From contig NC_080559.1 of assembly GCF_030253575.1 (NCBI RefSeq), forward strand, positions 12,455,501-12,519,500: a stretch of 64,000 bases of DNA. Direction: 5' to 3'. Both the position numbers and the translations under genes were made by a program. The notes under the pieces are model-generated. The model did no database searches. It saw nothing but the letters and a program-made list of their open reading frames with translations, and was not told where the DNA came from. The stretch comes from Rhododendron vialii (lineage: Eukaryota > Streptophyta > Magnoliopsida > Ericales > Ericaceae). Positions 1 through 10,973 of this stretch are shown here, one piece after another; the stretch's first letter is position 1, and each line of letters begins with the position of its first letter.

Positions 1-367
1 AGTTTTTAAGTTCCAAGATGCAAAGAATGAAACACTAGGTAGAAAAAATAGCAATAGCTAAGTTATCAATCATGGTAGAAGTTTAAAGTAACATAGAAGT
101 ACAATTCTTGCCCAATTGTTTGGAGTGTTTTGGCCCGGGATAAAATACTGAAAGATGAAGGCAAGGAGACTCTTATATTTTACTCGTACTTACGATGTAA
201 GGTGCTTCTTTTGGAATAGAAAATCTGTTTGAAACCAATATAATTGAATGGAGACGAAAGTACTCAAAATATATGATCACTGCCATCTTTCTGCATTTAA
301 CAGGTCTATAAGTACCTTCTCTCTTTAGGTTCACCTTTGTAGTTATGGTTGATATATTTTTCTACAG

Positions 368-543
368 GTCGGTATCAGTCTCTGAAGAAAGAACTAGAGA
401 GGTTGAAAATTCGTGTAGCTTATTCCTCCAGTGGAGACGTTGAAAAAGATTTCAGGTCAAGCTCTGCAGCAGAGGGAGTTAGCTTAGATGCTGCTTGGCA
501 GATGCTGGACATAGGAAAACTTAACCTTAACGCAAGAAACTGA
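368..543 (+). CDS. Last coding exon of a truncated gene, product not recognised (coiled-coil tail)
   Basis: A splice acceptor (TCTACAG) ends at 367 and an open frame runs from 368 to a TGA at 541-543, so this looks like the terminal exon of a gene whose start lies before the window. The first two bases complete a split codon. The 58 residues begin with a charged helix (RYQSLKKELERLKIRVAY) suited to a coiled coil, then a serine-rich stretch and a C-terminal LDAAWQMLDIGKLNLN segment. A plant bZIP-type or other coiled-coil protein is possible, but no diagnostic domain is present in what is visible. Codon use and the clean acceptor support it being real. An ATG at 349 is in frame, but it lies in the polypyrimidine tract and is probably intronic. 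Confidence 0.55.
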
Positions 544-1988
544 TGTCTTTTGGAACATTTGCATCATTGCTCCGGGGACGTTATAGAAAAGCAGAAACCA
601 CAGTGAAGCTGATCAGGTTTGGCCGCCGAATTCTGCACTTGTTATCGTCCGGTGATCTCATCTTTTAGGAGTTCATGTACATCGAGTAGACGTGATTTTC
701 TTTCCTTCTTCTTCCCTTTCTGCTACTGTAAGGTTTCTTTTGCAGTAAAGATAAGGCATGGGGTGAATTTAAGCATTTGCTGCAATTCCCTTGAAAGGAT
801 ATCCCTTCCAAATTTGGTTACCTAGAAAGGAAGGAAGCTTGAGGGCGTTTATCAACGTTTCGTTTCACTAGATTTGACAATGTTAATATCGATGGTCTTC
901 TTAAGATCAAGGGTTTAGGTTGGTTGATGAGAATAGGAATGTGGCTTCGCCTTCCCTTATTACCCTCCTACAGGTTGTTAACTTGTATGTGTTTTCTAAC
1001 TACTGTCCACGTACGATCCATAGTAGATTGTATTATGTACCTAAAAACAAAACAAAAATGCTAGATCCTATGAGGTTAAAAAGGAGTTCCCGTATCTTAG
1101 TTCTGTTCTCAATCAGTCCTCTTAAGCTACTAGTTGAATTTGTCTGATTTCTTAATGGGTTGAATTGAATAGACCTATCGAAATTTTGGTTATTCTAGCG
1201 CGCTACATAAATCAACCTACACTTAACTTTCATGTATTCCTTGTATCAACCTCACATGAGGAAAGCCATTGATTACGCTTCTGTCGAACGAACGCTGCTG
1301 CTCAGATCGTTTGAACAATTTTTAAAATTTGTCTTCCTAGCGAAGAAGAAGAAAGACAACTGATAGTGAAAAATTTACTGCCAATATCTCACTCTGCCCA
1401 CTCCTTCCCCAATTTCAAAGTTTGTTTAGTGGGAAAAGTCGCCATGACCTCAATCTCATAAAGGGGTAGACGAGCTATCCTTTATTATAAGTTCGTATTG
1501 ATTGGAACCTCGATATCATAAAGGGATCGACGAACTATCCTGTGTTTTTAAGTTCATATCGATTGGAACAAGATATGCTCCCTCCTGGTCCGTCAGGCAC
1601 GTTGAACGATGGTCCCTCGGATTGGACGATTGCGAAACCTGTTTATATTTCGAAATGAGACCATTCTAGTCAATCCCACGGAGCTATCCATAGGGCTTCA
1701 ACTTTTAACCGCAGAATTGCTACTGCATTCGTATAAACAAATGGTCATCTTCCCCACCAAATTTTTCTCTCCTCTTTTCTCCTGTTATACAAGTTCCACA
1801 GTGGCACTACCACGAAATACAGCCCAAATTATTTCAACAGGTTTCCAAACCTCCAACACAAGCCGGAACACTGTGGCATTCAAAACCAAATTTTACACAA
1901 GATGTTCACAATGGTTTGCCCCAACATCATCCCTCTGAAAATGAAGTAATCCATTATACACTTTTAAACTTGAACAAGCCACCTGAAA
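544..1988. other. 3' UTR of the first gene plus intergenic spacer
   Basis: After the stop at 543 comes AT-rich DNA with no supported coding exon; the first few hundred bases are probably 3' UTR. A two-unit tandem repeat of about 60 bp lies at 1447-1567 (each unit holds a CATAAAGG core and an ACTATCC/GCTATCC core). The genes on either side converge, so any terminators or poly(A) signals of both would lie here, but none could be placed with confidence. Confidence 0.5.
1447..1567. repeat. Two-unit diverged tandem repeat, about 60 bp each
   Basis: Units 1447-1506 and 1507-1567 share the order ACCT-C-AT-TCATAAAGG, then ACGA-CTATCCT, then AAGTTC-TAT-GATTGGAAC. A handful of substitutions separate the two. 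The repeat is non-coding, between two convergent genes. Confidence 0.7.
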
Positions 1989-4900
1989 TTAACCACGCAT
2001 AGACGATGGAACAGCAGGTAAACCAAATTCATCCTCAACCTGTCAGGAATCGAAATTGACAGATAATGACAACAGAATTAGAATCAATGAATACATACCG
2101 CAGTACAAACAAAAAAATTCTAGTGCAATATATTCTCTCAAAGTATCATATAATGGCCACTTTTCAAGGGTAATTAATAAAGGAAATCATTGACACTGAA
2201 AGAATATAAGGAATATTTCTGACTGTAATGTTCCATCTTTCTTCATTGTATTCTGTGTTTTCACAAACAAACTACTGAAAAGTTCGAAAACACTCATCTT
2301 TTCCTTCTTGTGCAAAAACAGTTCTTGGCATCTTTGGTGTTTCCTGAAAAGTTTCTTTTAGAAAGAAAAAAAAAAAAAAACTTAAAAACAGTTTTCCATG
2401 CAAGTATTTTTTGTGTTTCCGGGAAGATAAGAAAAGAAATAACACAAAACGACAAAGGTAGACAGAACCCCAACAGAATTTCACCAGTTACACAAAAAAA
2501 CAACAGGTTGTTTTTGTCACTTTCAGGGATTTAATAGAAGATTCTTGACACTTGAATGACACCTAACATGAATGTTTACCTGGTGGTTGCCTCCGCCTGC
2601 TGGTACTGCTGCGTGCCCTGATGGTGCTGAAGGCAAGTTGAGTTCCCCTTCCATATCGGGTTCCTTGTCAGGCTGAAGATATGAAGGCACCCCATCACCT
2701 TCAATCTCAAATCCCATGTCAGCTTCCAAACCATCAAGCTCTGCGCCACAAAATAGAAAAAAGGATAAATGAAACAAAATATACCGGAAATTTGTTTCAC
2801 AACCAGAATGCAACATTCTTGCTGCCACTTAGACTGTGTTTGGCTCATGGATTTGTAAAGGGAGACACATAGGGAATGGAAAACGAAAAGAAGAGTTAAG
2901 AAGATATGAAGGAAAGAAGCTAAATTCATTTCTTTGGTTTCCACATCATTTCCCTTTCCTATGGACCCTATCTCCAAAGCATGGTCCAAAGTCCAAACAC
3001 AGCTTTAAGCAAGCCATGGTATGGAGGAATAGACTGAATAGTTGTATGACATACCTTTTTCGTTCCATATATAGCTCGTCCATATAGTTATGTGAAGAAA
3101 CTCTATAGGTTTTAAAACATCAGAACAGTTGCAGCACTCGGTACTTTTATACACTTGGTACTACACACTTACGGTAGAAGACATCTATTGCTCCCATGAG
3201 AAGTATAAAGCGGGAAGAACAAACAAACTATTGCTTCTATTTCTGGTAACATAGAAATCTGTGTTCAGCATCTAAGCTTACCCCCCATGAGTTCATCCTC
3301 ATCAACGTCATCGGGTACATTATAGCTTCTACCAAGAGACTCTTGGATTTCATTGCTCACATCGACCATGTCCATCATCTCATCTTGTAAGTTCTACAGA
3401 TGGTCAACATCCAGCATTAGAAATTTCCACAGCCAAAAAGTAAAATTTCAGAATCCATTAAAAAAGCATACAAACATCTATGTCCTGAATCTTCACAGTC
3501 TTCATCATTCCTTTCAAATCTTTGTTTGCCGATTTCAACGCTGACATCTGGAAAAAAAAAATGCAACTACATTACTAGTGGAAACATCAAGCCATAAGAA
3601 ATTGCATACAATTAACTAGAAAATGCATCCAGGGCATCCATTTCAATAGAAACCAAAATGGCACTAATATGGAGCATAAGAGAATCAAGGACGCACATCA
3701 ACCATCCATCTTAGAAAGAAATCCCTCCCTAGTTACAAATGGGTTGTCCCCTACCTCATGGAGGTAGGCAGCAGGTTCCAATCAAGGTACAGAACAAGCT
3801 CCTTCTGATATTCTTTGAATCATGCCCTTTCGGGCGCTACCAAGAAAAACATTAGCTGTATGGTGAATATAGTGTAGGCCCATAATAACCATATCAGATA
3901 TATCATGGTGAATTAATCTCACACAAAAGGTGCATCATTCTCTTTAACCACTATAGCTTAAAGACCAAAGCTTCTTTTTCTTTTTTTTTTGGTAAAAACC
4001 AATCAACAATCTTCTGATAGCTACACACAGATGTGATCCAACAGACCGACTGCCAAACTTAAATTCAGGTTCCTATTAAATTAAGCTGTTGTATGTGACC
4101 ATATGGCAAAATCTTCCACTGACTTCATTCATCGTCTCAGTCAAATTTTTTGATTGAGGAAACCCAAAATATGCATGAATTTAAGAAGACACCAAAAGAA
4201 CTACTAGTCAGAAGATTCAGAAGTAGTGAATGATAAAGAGAAAGACATCAAGCAGCTCCACAGGACATACTGTTTGCTGAGCATCTTTAATTCCCTCAGA
4301 GGCAAAAGCAACTTGGTCCAGATTGAGCGTCTGATTGTAAAGCATATCGCGTTGTCCTTCATACCTGTCCACAGGCATAACCGGTAAGTATATAATCGTT
4401 GGGTTTGTATATCTGCAAAACCATACAGGCACAACTCAAGCAAAATGGTAGCTTCTACAAGTAAAACAATGTGACGGGATATAAAATTTTCATTTCAGGC
4501 AATATGCAATTTCATTCACTTCTCTAAAGTATGATGCACTGACCGTATTACAAGAAAAGAGGCCCAATAATAATCGTTCTCCTTACTGATAATGTCCACG
4601 TATAAAAGATTTCCCTTCAATTTAAAGCAGGTAAAGAAACATGGCTTCCATACCATTATTACCTACAAGTTCATAACACAATTAAAAAGCTCCCCAACCA
4701 AGTTTGATTGGTGAAAATTAATCCTTACTGACAACATGAACTACAATTTCTTGGGATAAACTTTAGCCTAAAATCCACCCAACTTGATACTCCATAAAAT
4801 TTGACCAATTAAGCACACTTCTACAAAATCTTGGAACTCTGGTATGAAGTTCACACAAAATTGGAAGTCTTGACAGAAGAATTTGTTAGGGACCTTGTAT

Positions 4901-6436
4901 CAATATCATGTTTACCATGAGTGGGAATATTTTGGCGAAGTACCAAATTTATCATGAGTTTGAACATATTAAGAGTCAAAACATAGTCATTTAATAAGGA
5001 AAAACTTCTCTCATTTGTAAAGCAAGAACATAAAATCACAAGCCCAACTCCCATGGGCACACATTCGGAGCGGAATTGTACCACGTTTCGGAAAGTGCAT
5101 CCCAGAACATAAATTGCAAGGGATTAACATTTTTGGTAGCATAGTGCAAACCACATGACTGGGTTATTTATATTCACTCTAATCTAATACTTGAAACACT
5201 ACCGGAAACTGTTGACGCTATGGTATCACCACTTATACTAGATATTCTCCCAGTTTCTTTGATCTTGGCTTTTGCATGATCAAATTAATTGAATGCAAGT
5301 TGTGTCCTAACTCCGAACTACCAATTAATGTGAGGGCCTTTATCAATGCAGAACACACCCAACCAACTTAGATGTAGCATGATAAGAAAACATAGACCAA
5401 AGTTTTGCATTATGCTATTTAGTGTCCACGATTATTACTACATAAGACTACTTTACATAGTTGCATACTTGCATACCATAAGCTGTTAGTACAACAGGGT
5501 TAGGAGGAAATCACCTAAAGCAGATAACCTACATTCTCTTTTGCTTGAGAACTCTCATGGCTCGAGCTTTGACAGCTTCTTGAGCAGGCCCAGGTCGGGT
5601 TTTCTTGAGCTGTTCTTTATATCTGGTTAGTTCAGCATCAAGCCTCTTGATCTTCTCATCAACTGTTTCACCTCTTTTATTAATCTGGAATCATGGATAA
5701 ATAAAACCCTAATTTAGCTCTCAAATTAGAGGTATTAACAAACAGTAACCATAAAATCAGTAAGAAACGTCACATCCAAGAGACATAAGAATGACAGATA
5801 AGAGATGCAATCCACAAATAACTAAAGGTTTAGAAGGTATTTCGTATGGGCAAACACAAAATGTACAAAATACCAAAGATCACAGCAAACCATAAAACCA
5901 TGAATTGAACCAAATCAGACCAAACCAAGCCTTGTGTCCCAATCAATTGGGATCAGCTACATGGATCCTATTTTTCCACTGAGCTATGTCTAGGCCTACC
6001 TGTCCACTGTTAAGATTCATGTCATAAAGATCTAATGGGACTTTTACGTGTTGACTGTCACAATCTAACACACAACTCTCCTCCTTTATCTGGGGTTGGG
6101 ACCGGCTATACAAAAAACACAAGACTCTAACCATGAAATAGATCTTCAAAAACGCTAGACACACAAGACCAAAGTGTACGCACGTCTTGACCGAAAGGTG
6201 TTGGGAACCTTCCGATATATATGACCACAAATCTAATGTACATCGTTCTGAACACATCTCCGGATATGTGAACTTTCATCTCTCAAGCATTTCGAGAATG
6301 CCCAACAGGAAATAATACTAGTAAAAGGAAATACCTTCAAGTGAAAAGAAGTTGGTACTACTAAACAAGAAGCAAATTACATAGTAATGGAAGCAAATGC
6401 CTAATGAAAGGATTAGACAGATCTCCACAAGTTTTC

Positions 6437-6488
<52 letters not shown>

Positions 6489-6557
6489 CCGATCGGAGGC
6501 GTCTTGAAGGGAAGGAGGGGGTTCTTTGTCTTTCTTAGCGCCGAAGATTTTCTTCAT
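1989..6557 (-). CDS. VPS60: VPS60/CHMP5-type ESCRT-III subunit, seven exons
   Basis: Coding exons, in order of transcription, are 6489-6557, 5533-5684, 4271-4364, 3476-3547, 3282-3393, 2580-2740 and 1989-2039. All introns are GT-AG, phases close exactly, and the product is 236 residues, the usual length for plant VPS60. The start reads [19 protein letters not shown]. The Snf7 domain follows ([53 protein letters not shown]). The acidic C-terminal part holds [17 protein letters not shown] and [12 protein letters not shown], and the protein ends [18 protein letters not shown]60 is an accessory ESCRT-III protein that binds LIP5/Vta1 and tunes the Vps4/SKD1 ATPase at endosomes during multivesicular-body sorting (family knowledge). 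The first intron starts within a CT microsatellite. RTE-LINE remains lie in intron 1. Confidence 0.96.
5915..6010 (-). mobile_element. RTE-type LINE 3' tail fragment in VPS60 intron 1
   Basis: On the minus strand the fragment reads through a short coding remnant ([12 protein letters not shown]) into the near-palindrome CCCAATTGATTGGGA, followed by ACAAGGCTTGG. This is the usual shape of plant RTE LINE 3' ends (a remnant of the endonuclease/RT protein C-terminus, then a 'CCCAA..TTGGGAT..AAGGCT' tail). It is similar to the tail at about 14950-14985. The upstream sequence to about 6257 may belong to the same or another element. Confidence 0.5.
6438..6485. repeat. (GA)n microsatellite at the VPS60 exon 1 donor
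   Basis: About 24 AG/GA repeats on the + strand, read as CT on the VPS60 strand. The tract begins three bases inside intron 1: the donor is GTCCTCTCTC immediately after the CGG codon ending at 6489. Confidence 0.97.
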
Positions 6558-6783
6558 TTTTCTGATTCCTTTCTACTATAGTTGTTTGGAAATGAGGGAT
6601 TTGAGCTGATCTGATAACTGGTCGGAGCAATGCCGATCGGAAAACAGTAGAAGGGTTTTGGCCGCCTTGTGATTTTGGCAACTCAGAACGAAAAATCTTC
6701 TCTTTTTTACAGTGATAAATTGCACTTCGTGTTCCCCAACGATAGTAGCATATGTTGGTTTCACGAACACCCACTTTCTAATC

Positions 6784-7018
6784 CTCCCTCAATCCATCCC
6801 GATTTATTTGTTCATTTTCACTATTCGGGACCTCTTACGAAATTGTCTATATGTTTCAATTTCTAATGTTTTTTGTATCAAATATGGATCTTATTTGATA
6901 AATTTCAATTAGGTCTAAAATATGATGTTCTCGAAATTCTGTAAACATTGTGAGATATATACAATTTTTTAAAAGGCACGTATGTCGAAATTGGACAAAC
7001 AAATTAGGACGAAGAAAG
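6784..7018. mobile_element. Degenerate Stowaway-type MITE upstream of VPS60
   Basis: The left end has CTCCCTCAATCCATCCCGAT, then TTATTTGTTC; the right end has GGACAAACAAATTAGGACGA before AAGTA. These are the inverted ends of the Stowaway family, with TA at the right border (7019-7020). The interior shares TTTGTATCAAATATGGATCT-type sequence with elements at 8884, 10053 and 62822. It lies about 230 bp upstream of the VPS60 start codon. Confidence 0.65.
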
Positions 7019-7247
7019 TATATATTAGTAAAAAAATCCGCATGAGGTAGGAGTAAATAAAAATGGTTGTTCAGAGGTAGGTTTAACGACAAGAGAAGAC
7101 GCCATTCAAAAAAATTAATGAATTTTTTGTAACAACTTTAAAAATTAATATTTTTTTGTGTGTATATTTAGGGAGTAATTTGGTGCTCATAAAATACCAT
7201 ATAAGTTTTGGAATTTGAGTTATTAGGATAATCCTGACCAATAAATT

Positions 7248-7271
7248 AGAATTAGAGGATCCTCTAATTCT
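7248..7271. repeat. Perfect 24-bp palindrome centred on GGATCC
   Basis: The arms AGAATTAGAGGA and TCCTCTAATTCT are exact reverse complements with no loop. It sits in AT-rich spacer between VPS60 and the glycosyltransferase. Confidence 0.9.
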
Positions 7272-7559
7272 CTATAGACCGGAGAGGAGCCGGACTATTC
7301 GATCAAACACCCTATGGAATCAGTCACAAGTATTTTAAAATAATATAATATATTTTCGTTTGACCAAAAACAAAAGTAATTTACAATAATAAAATAAATA
7401 AATAAATTTAGGCCTCTTCTGCTAATGTTTTTACTTTTTAAATATTGATTTTTTATTTTACGAGACATGTTATTCTTTCACAATAAATTATCTTTAGTTC
7501 AAAAAATAAATATTTTTTTTAAAAAATAATTATTTATTTTAATTAGTAGAACGGGCCTT

Positions 7560-7885
7560 ACTATTCTCAATTTTTTCTGAGAATCAAAAGCAATAAGTGT
7601 GTACTTTTTGACCAACACAATTCTTTCAACGAGTAAAAAATAAAGGACTATTAATAAATTTTATCTTCTTTTTTTTTTTTAAATCCAAATTATCAGAAAT
7701 GGTTATTTTATGATGTAAGTCACTTTTGTTTGATTTAATCATGTGTTAGGTTGAATAGTCGTCGATTTGTGGTGTTGGTGAAACGAACATTGAAATTATG
7801 GAGGTTTATTGTTATTTCTCAAACGTGGTGGGGTATTTGTCATTTGAAAAAAACTCTGGAGTGTCAACGAAATTTATCCAAAATT
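7560..7885. repeat. Diverged dispersed repeat, copy 1
   Basis: This copy matches 62090-62760 in the same order: AAAAGCAATAA followed by CTTTTTGAC, then ATTCTTTCAA-G-GTAAAAA, TAAATTTTA-CTT, ATTATCA-AAA-GGT, ATGTAAGTCACTTTT / ATATAAGTCACTTTT, ATTTGTCATT and GAAATTTAT. The 62-kb copy is interrupted by a Stowaway MITE and this one is not. No coding capacity is seen and the family is unknown. Confidence 0.6.
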
Positions 7886-8035
7886 ATCTGGTGGCCTTAA
7901 GGCACCGCCGCGTGGTACCGTAATGCCCTACGAAAAATGTGCGTTAAGAGCATAGATCCTACGAAAAATATGTGTTGAATAAAAATACTAGGGCATTAGG
8001 TGACAGTACCCGAATACTATTGAATAATTACTCAT
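7880..8035. mobile_element. Possible foldback MITE related to the element at 52003
   Basis: The right part (CCGAATACTATTGAATAATT, then ACTCA) matches the right end of the 52003-52168 foldback element. The left part contains CGCGTGGTACCGTAATGCC, the counterpart of its ACCGTCACGTGGTACTC. The two arms are only loosely complementary, so boundaries are approximate. Confidence 0.4.
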
Positions 8036-8109
8036 CATTATCAAAATTGTTTATAGTTTTCAATGCTGTGTCTAAAAAACGAGAAAGGAAAGGAAAGAAA
8101 AGAAAAATA

Positions 8110-8323
8110 CTCCCTCCGTCCCATAATATTTGTCCGGTCCGCAAAACGGAAATGTAAAAATAATACAATTTTTGTAAGAAAAGTTGAAAAAAATTCAACA
8201 ATTTACTAGATCTTGACGAGTTCTTTTAACTTATGAAAAAAATTTGAATTTTTTCTTGAAATAAATATATTATTTTATAATCCTCGTTTTGCGGACCGGA
8301 CAAATATTATGGGACGGAGGGAG
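8110..8323. mobile_element. Stowaway MITE with about 40-bp terminal inverted repeats
   Basis: The left end starts CTCCCTCCGTCCCATAATAT and the right end is its exact inverse, GGGACGGAGGGAG. The inverted repeats extend about 40 bp and a TA flanks each side (8108-8109 and 8324-8325), the target duplication of Tc1/mariner-related Stowaway elements. Length is 214 bp with no coding capacity. A truncated relative lies at about 55815-55965. Confidence 0.93.
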
Positions 8324-8575
8324 TAAGAAAGTGGAAGCAGGACGAAAATCTTGGGAAAAGATATTGCTTGGGTTGACAAAAAGGGTAGAAATTTTATGAG
8401 AAAATGTGGCCATCGTTGAGTACCATACGGTCCATACTTTTTTTTTTTTTACCCGCTCCATACGGTCCATACTTTGGCTCCACAATTGAGGCACAATGCA
8501 TACTTATTTTGCTAAGGAAAATGATAAGTACAAAGAAAATTTACCTTTAAAGTATTTCAAAAAAAAAACAATCAG

Positions 8576-8762
8576 TGATTGAGAATCACTTTGACCATGT
8601 TCATTTTGGAATTTTGATTTTGGGATTTTGGGTAATGAGTATAAAGAAATAGATAGAAAATTTATTGAATACCGTGCTCAGAAAAAGAATCCTAAATTCA
8701 AAATTCCAAAACGAACATGGTTTTTGATGATTGGATCATACACATCAAAGTGAATCTCAACT
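8576..8762. mobile_element. Foldback MITE-like element
   Basis: The left arm ATTGAGAATCACTTTGACCA, then TGTTCATTTTGGAATTTTG, is mirrored by the right arm CAAAATTCCAAAACGAACAT, then TCAAAGTGAATCTCAA. The element is about 187 bp with an AT-rich middle. No clear target duplication was identified, so the superfamily is not assigned. Confidence 0.65.
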
Positions 8763-8883
8763 ACTAGTTGCTTTTTTCGGGGTAAGTTTTTTTTATCCCT
8801 AGCATTTCTCTTTTGGTAATTGCACTATTTATTTCTTTGTAATAAAATGAGCTTATGTATGTATTTCTTTCACCATGCAAGTA

Positions 8884-9118
8884 CTCTATCTGTTTCTAAA
8901 TAAGAGTCAACTTTTCATTTTTTTCTGTTATTTTTATTTTGTTTATATCTTTCAATTTATAATATTTTTTTATGATTTTTAATTTTTTGTCTAATAAATT
9001 GAGATCTATCAAATAAGATCCATATTGGATATTTTCAACATTATAGATTGAAATATATAAATAATTTTTCAAAGTGTCCGAAATAGTAACATGGACTCTC
9101 ATTTTGGAACGAAAGGAG
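8884..9118. mobile_element. Degenerate Stowaway-family MITE
   Basis: The left end is CTCTATCTGTTTCTAAATAA after a TA; the right end is TTTGGAACGAAAGGAG. The interior carries the family core (AATTGAGATCTATCAAATAA, then GATCCATATTG). It is the same family as 6784, 10053 and 62822. Confidence 0.6.
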
Positions 9119-10052
9119 TGACATGCAATTGTTGAACCGGCCAACATAAAAATAAAAATAAAGTGCAATGAAGACCGGGTCAAGAAAAAAATTTCTAATT
9201 GTCGCATGATTATTTCAAATGTTAGTATATGTATGCTTAATTTGTTTGGGCTTCTACATTCATGTATTATTTCAAATGGTCGCATGAAAAATGGTTTCTT
9301 TCACAAGGAAATACACTTGTCAGCCTTGTTTGTAACTTATGAACATTGGATCAAATAATAACTCCATCGCCTTTCACTCGAAGAGTGGGATTCTTTCTTT
9401 CTTTTCTTTTTTCGGTCAAACGGAAATTCGGAATTCTTTCTTTCGAACGCATTAAACTATAGAGCGTTGTCGAAAAAGTATAGGCTCACCCTCCTAGTGG
9501 AACCGATGCATGGTCTAGTGACGTTATGGTCTACCACAAATTTAATTGCATAATGATGGTCAAGGGATGCGGTCTTAATATTGATGACTCTGATCTCGCT
9601 GAGACACCCAGCTCCAAACAAAATTACAAAATGCCATTGACTCGGCAGAAAATAATGTACCACGTGGCAAAACAGCTAGTCAATTAAGGAGTAGAAGAGA
9701 AGCTACTTATATTTTGTTCTTTGCTCTCTCTTGTGCTCTTAAAATATTACTGGAGTGATCCTCATTTCAGCCATCAAACTAACTTATTTTATTTTTACGT
9801 AGCTTATTCAGCTTTAAGTATTGAATTGAGTTATCAAACAATCTATTTGACTTTTAGATCTTTTTTCTCGTGTTATTTGAATTTTTTCTCGTATATATTT
9901 ATATACTCTTTTGTTTCCACTCAATGAGATGACCCACGTGAAGTAAAAAAATTAACTTAAATTTAATCAGAATTATAAAAAAACCGTACCAACAAAATCT
10001 TCAATAACTTCCAAATGGTGCCTACCAATCATTGAACCCTTGATAAATGATA

Positions 10053-10357
10053 ATCTCTCCTCTCCAATTTATTTGTCTAATTTCGACATATGTGTCATTC
10101 AAAAAATTGTCTATATCTCATAATCCATAATGTTTTTATATAATTTCGAAAACATTATATTATAGACCTAATCGAGATCTATCAAACAAGATTCATATTG
10201 TATATAATTTCAAAAACATTGTATTATAGACCTAATCGAGATCTATCAAACAAGATTCATATTGCATATACAAAACATAATATACCAAAACATATAGACA
10301 ATTTGGCAGGAGGTCTCAAATAGTAAAAATAGATAAACAAATCGGGACGGAACGAAT
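10053..10357. mobile_element. Stowaway-family MITE with internal duplication
   Basis: The left end CTCTCCTCTCCAATTTATTT and the right end AAACAAATCGGGACGGAACG are inverted. An internal block ending AATCGAGATCTATCAAACAA, then GATTCATATTG, occurs twice in tandem (near 10150-10200 and 10215-10265, period about 65 bp). This explains its extra length relative to sister copies. Confidence 0.65.
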
Positions 10358-10385
10358 AACTATTGTCTTAGGCGTATACGAAGAG

Positions 10386-10735
10386 ACAGTCCGTTTTTCA
10401 CGAGGGAGTCCTCATTTTAGTTAAAATGCGGACTTCTTCATTTATCCTATTTTCTCATCGAATTTTTCTCAATGCGATCAGAACGTAATTTTAAGGGTAC
10501 ATACCATAAAATCAGCAAAAAAAATGACTGAGAAGAGCTTAATCCAAACAGTTTTTTATTGAACGGTTCAGTAAAAAATTTCTGAAATCAAGTCCTTCCC
10601 GGTCATTTTTTTTGTCAATTTCTTTGACATATATCTTTAAAATCACGTTGTGAACACATTGAGCGACTCGAATCATAAAAATTTGATCGGGAAATAGGGA
10701 TCTGCATTTTAAAAGGTACTCATTTGAAATTTCCT
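10386..10735. mobile_element. Foldback element, same family as 60198-61420, upstream of the glycosyltransferase gene
   Basis: Two arms of about 150 bp mirror each other around TTTTATTGAACGGTTCAGTAA. Family signatures are TTTTAAGGGTAC, AATGACTGAGAAGAGCTTAA, then the inverse TCCTTCCCGGTCATTTTTTT, AAAATCACGTTGTGAACACA and TTGAGCGACTCGAATCAT. It ends about 240 bp before the start codon of the next gene, so it probably lies within that promoter. Confidence 0.7.
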
Positions 10736-10973
10736 GTCTGTATCATAAACTGCAGAGAAGTTGGAAACTCCTTCCCCTTGTCTTAGGGTTTCCATTAATT
10801 CCTTTCCTCCAGCTCCCAGGTTTTGCCACTCTCTCCTCTCTCATCAACTTACTCGCACCTCACCAATTGTTCCAAATTTCTGATTAGAAGAAATTTCTTC
10901 CTGCTGAAATCTTATTATTGGGTGATTTTCTCCTTCTACATTGAATCTGCAATTTCCTTCCCTAGCAATTCTG

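Noticed and set aside
3281..3288. Apparent extra G causing a frameshift at the VPS60 exon 5 donor
   Set aside because: The C run is six bases but one belongs to the ATG codon. Recounting gives ATG GGG G|GTAAGC, which joins exon 6 in frame.
10941..10973. Longer N-terminus for the glycosyltransferase
   Set aside because: The frame is open to 10941 but begins with TTG; the first in-frame ATG is at 10974 and is followed by a normal anchor.
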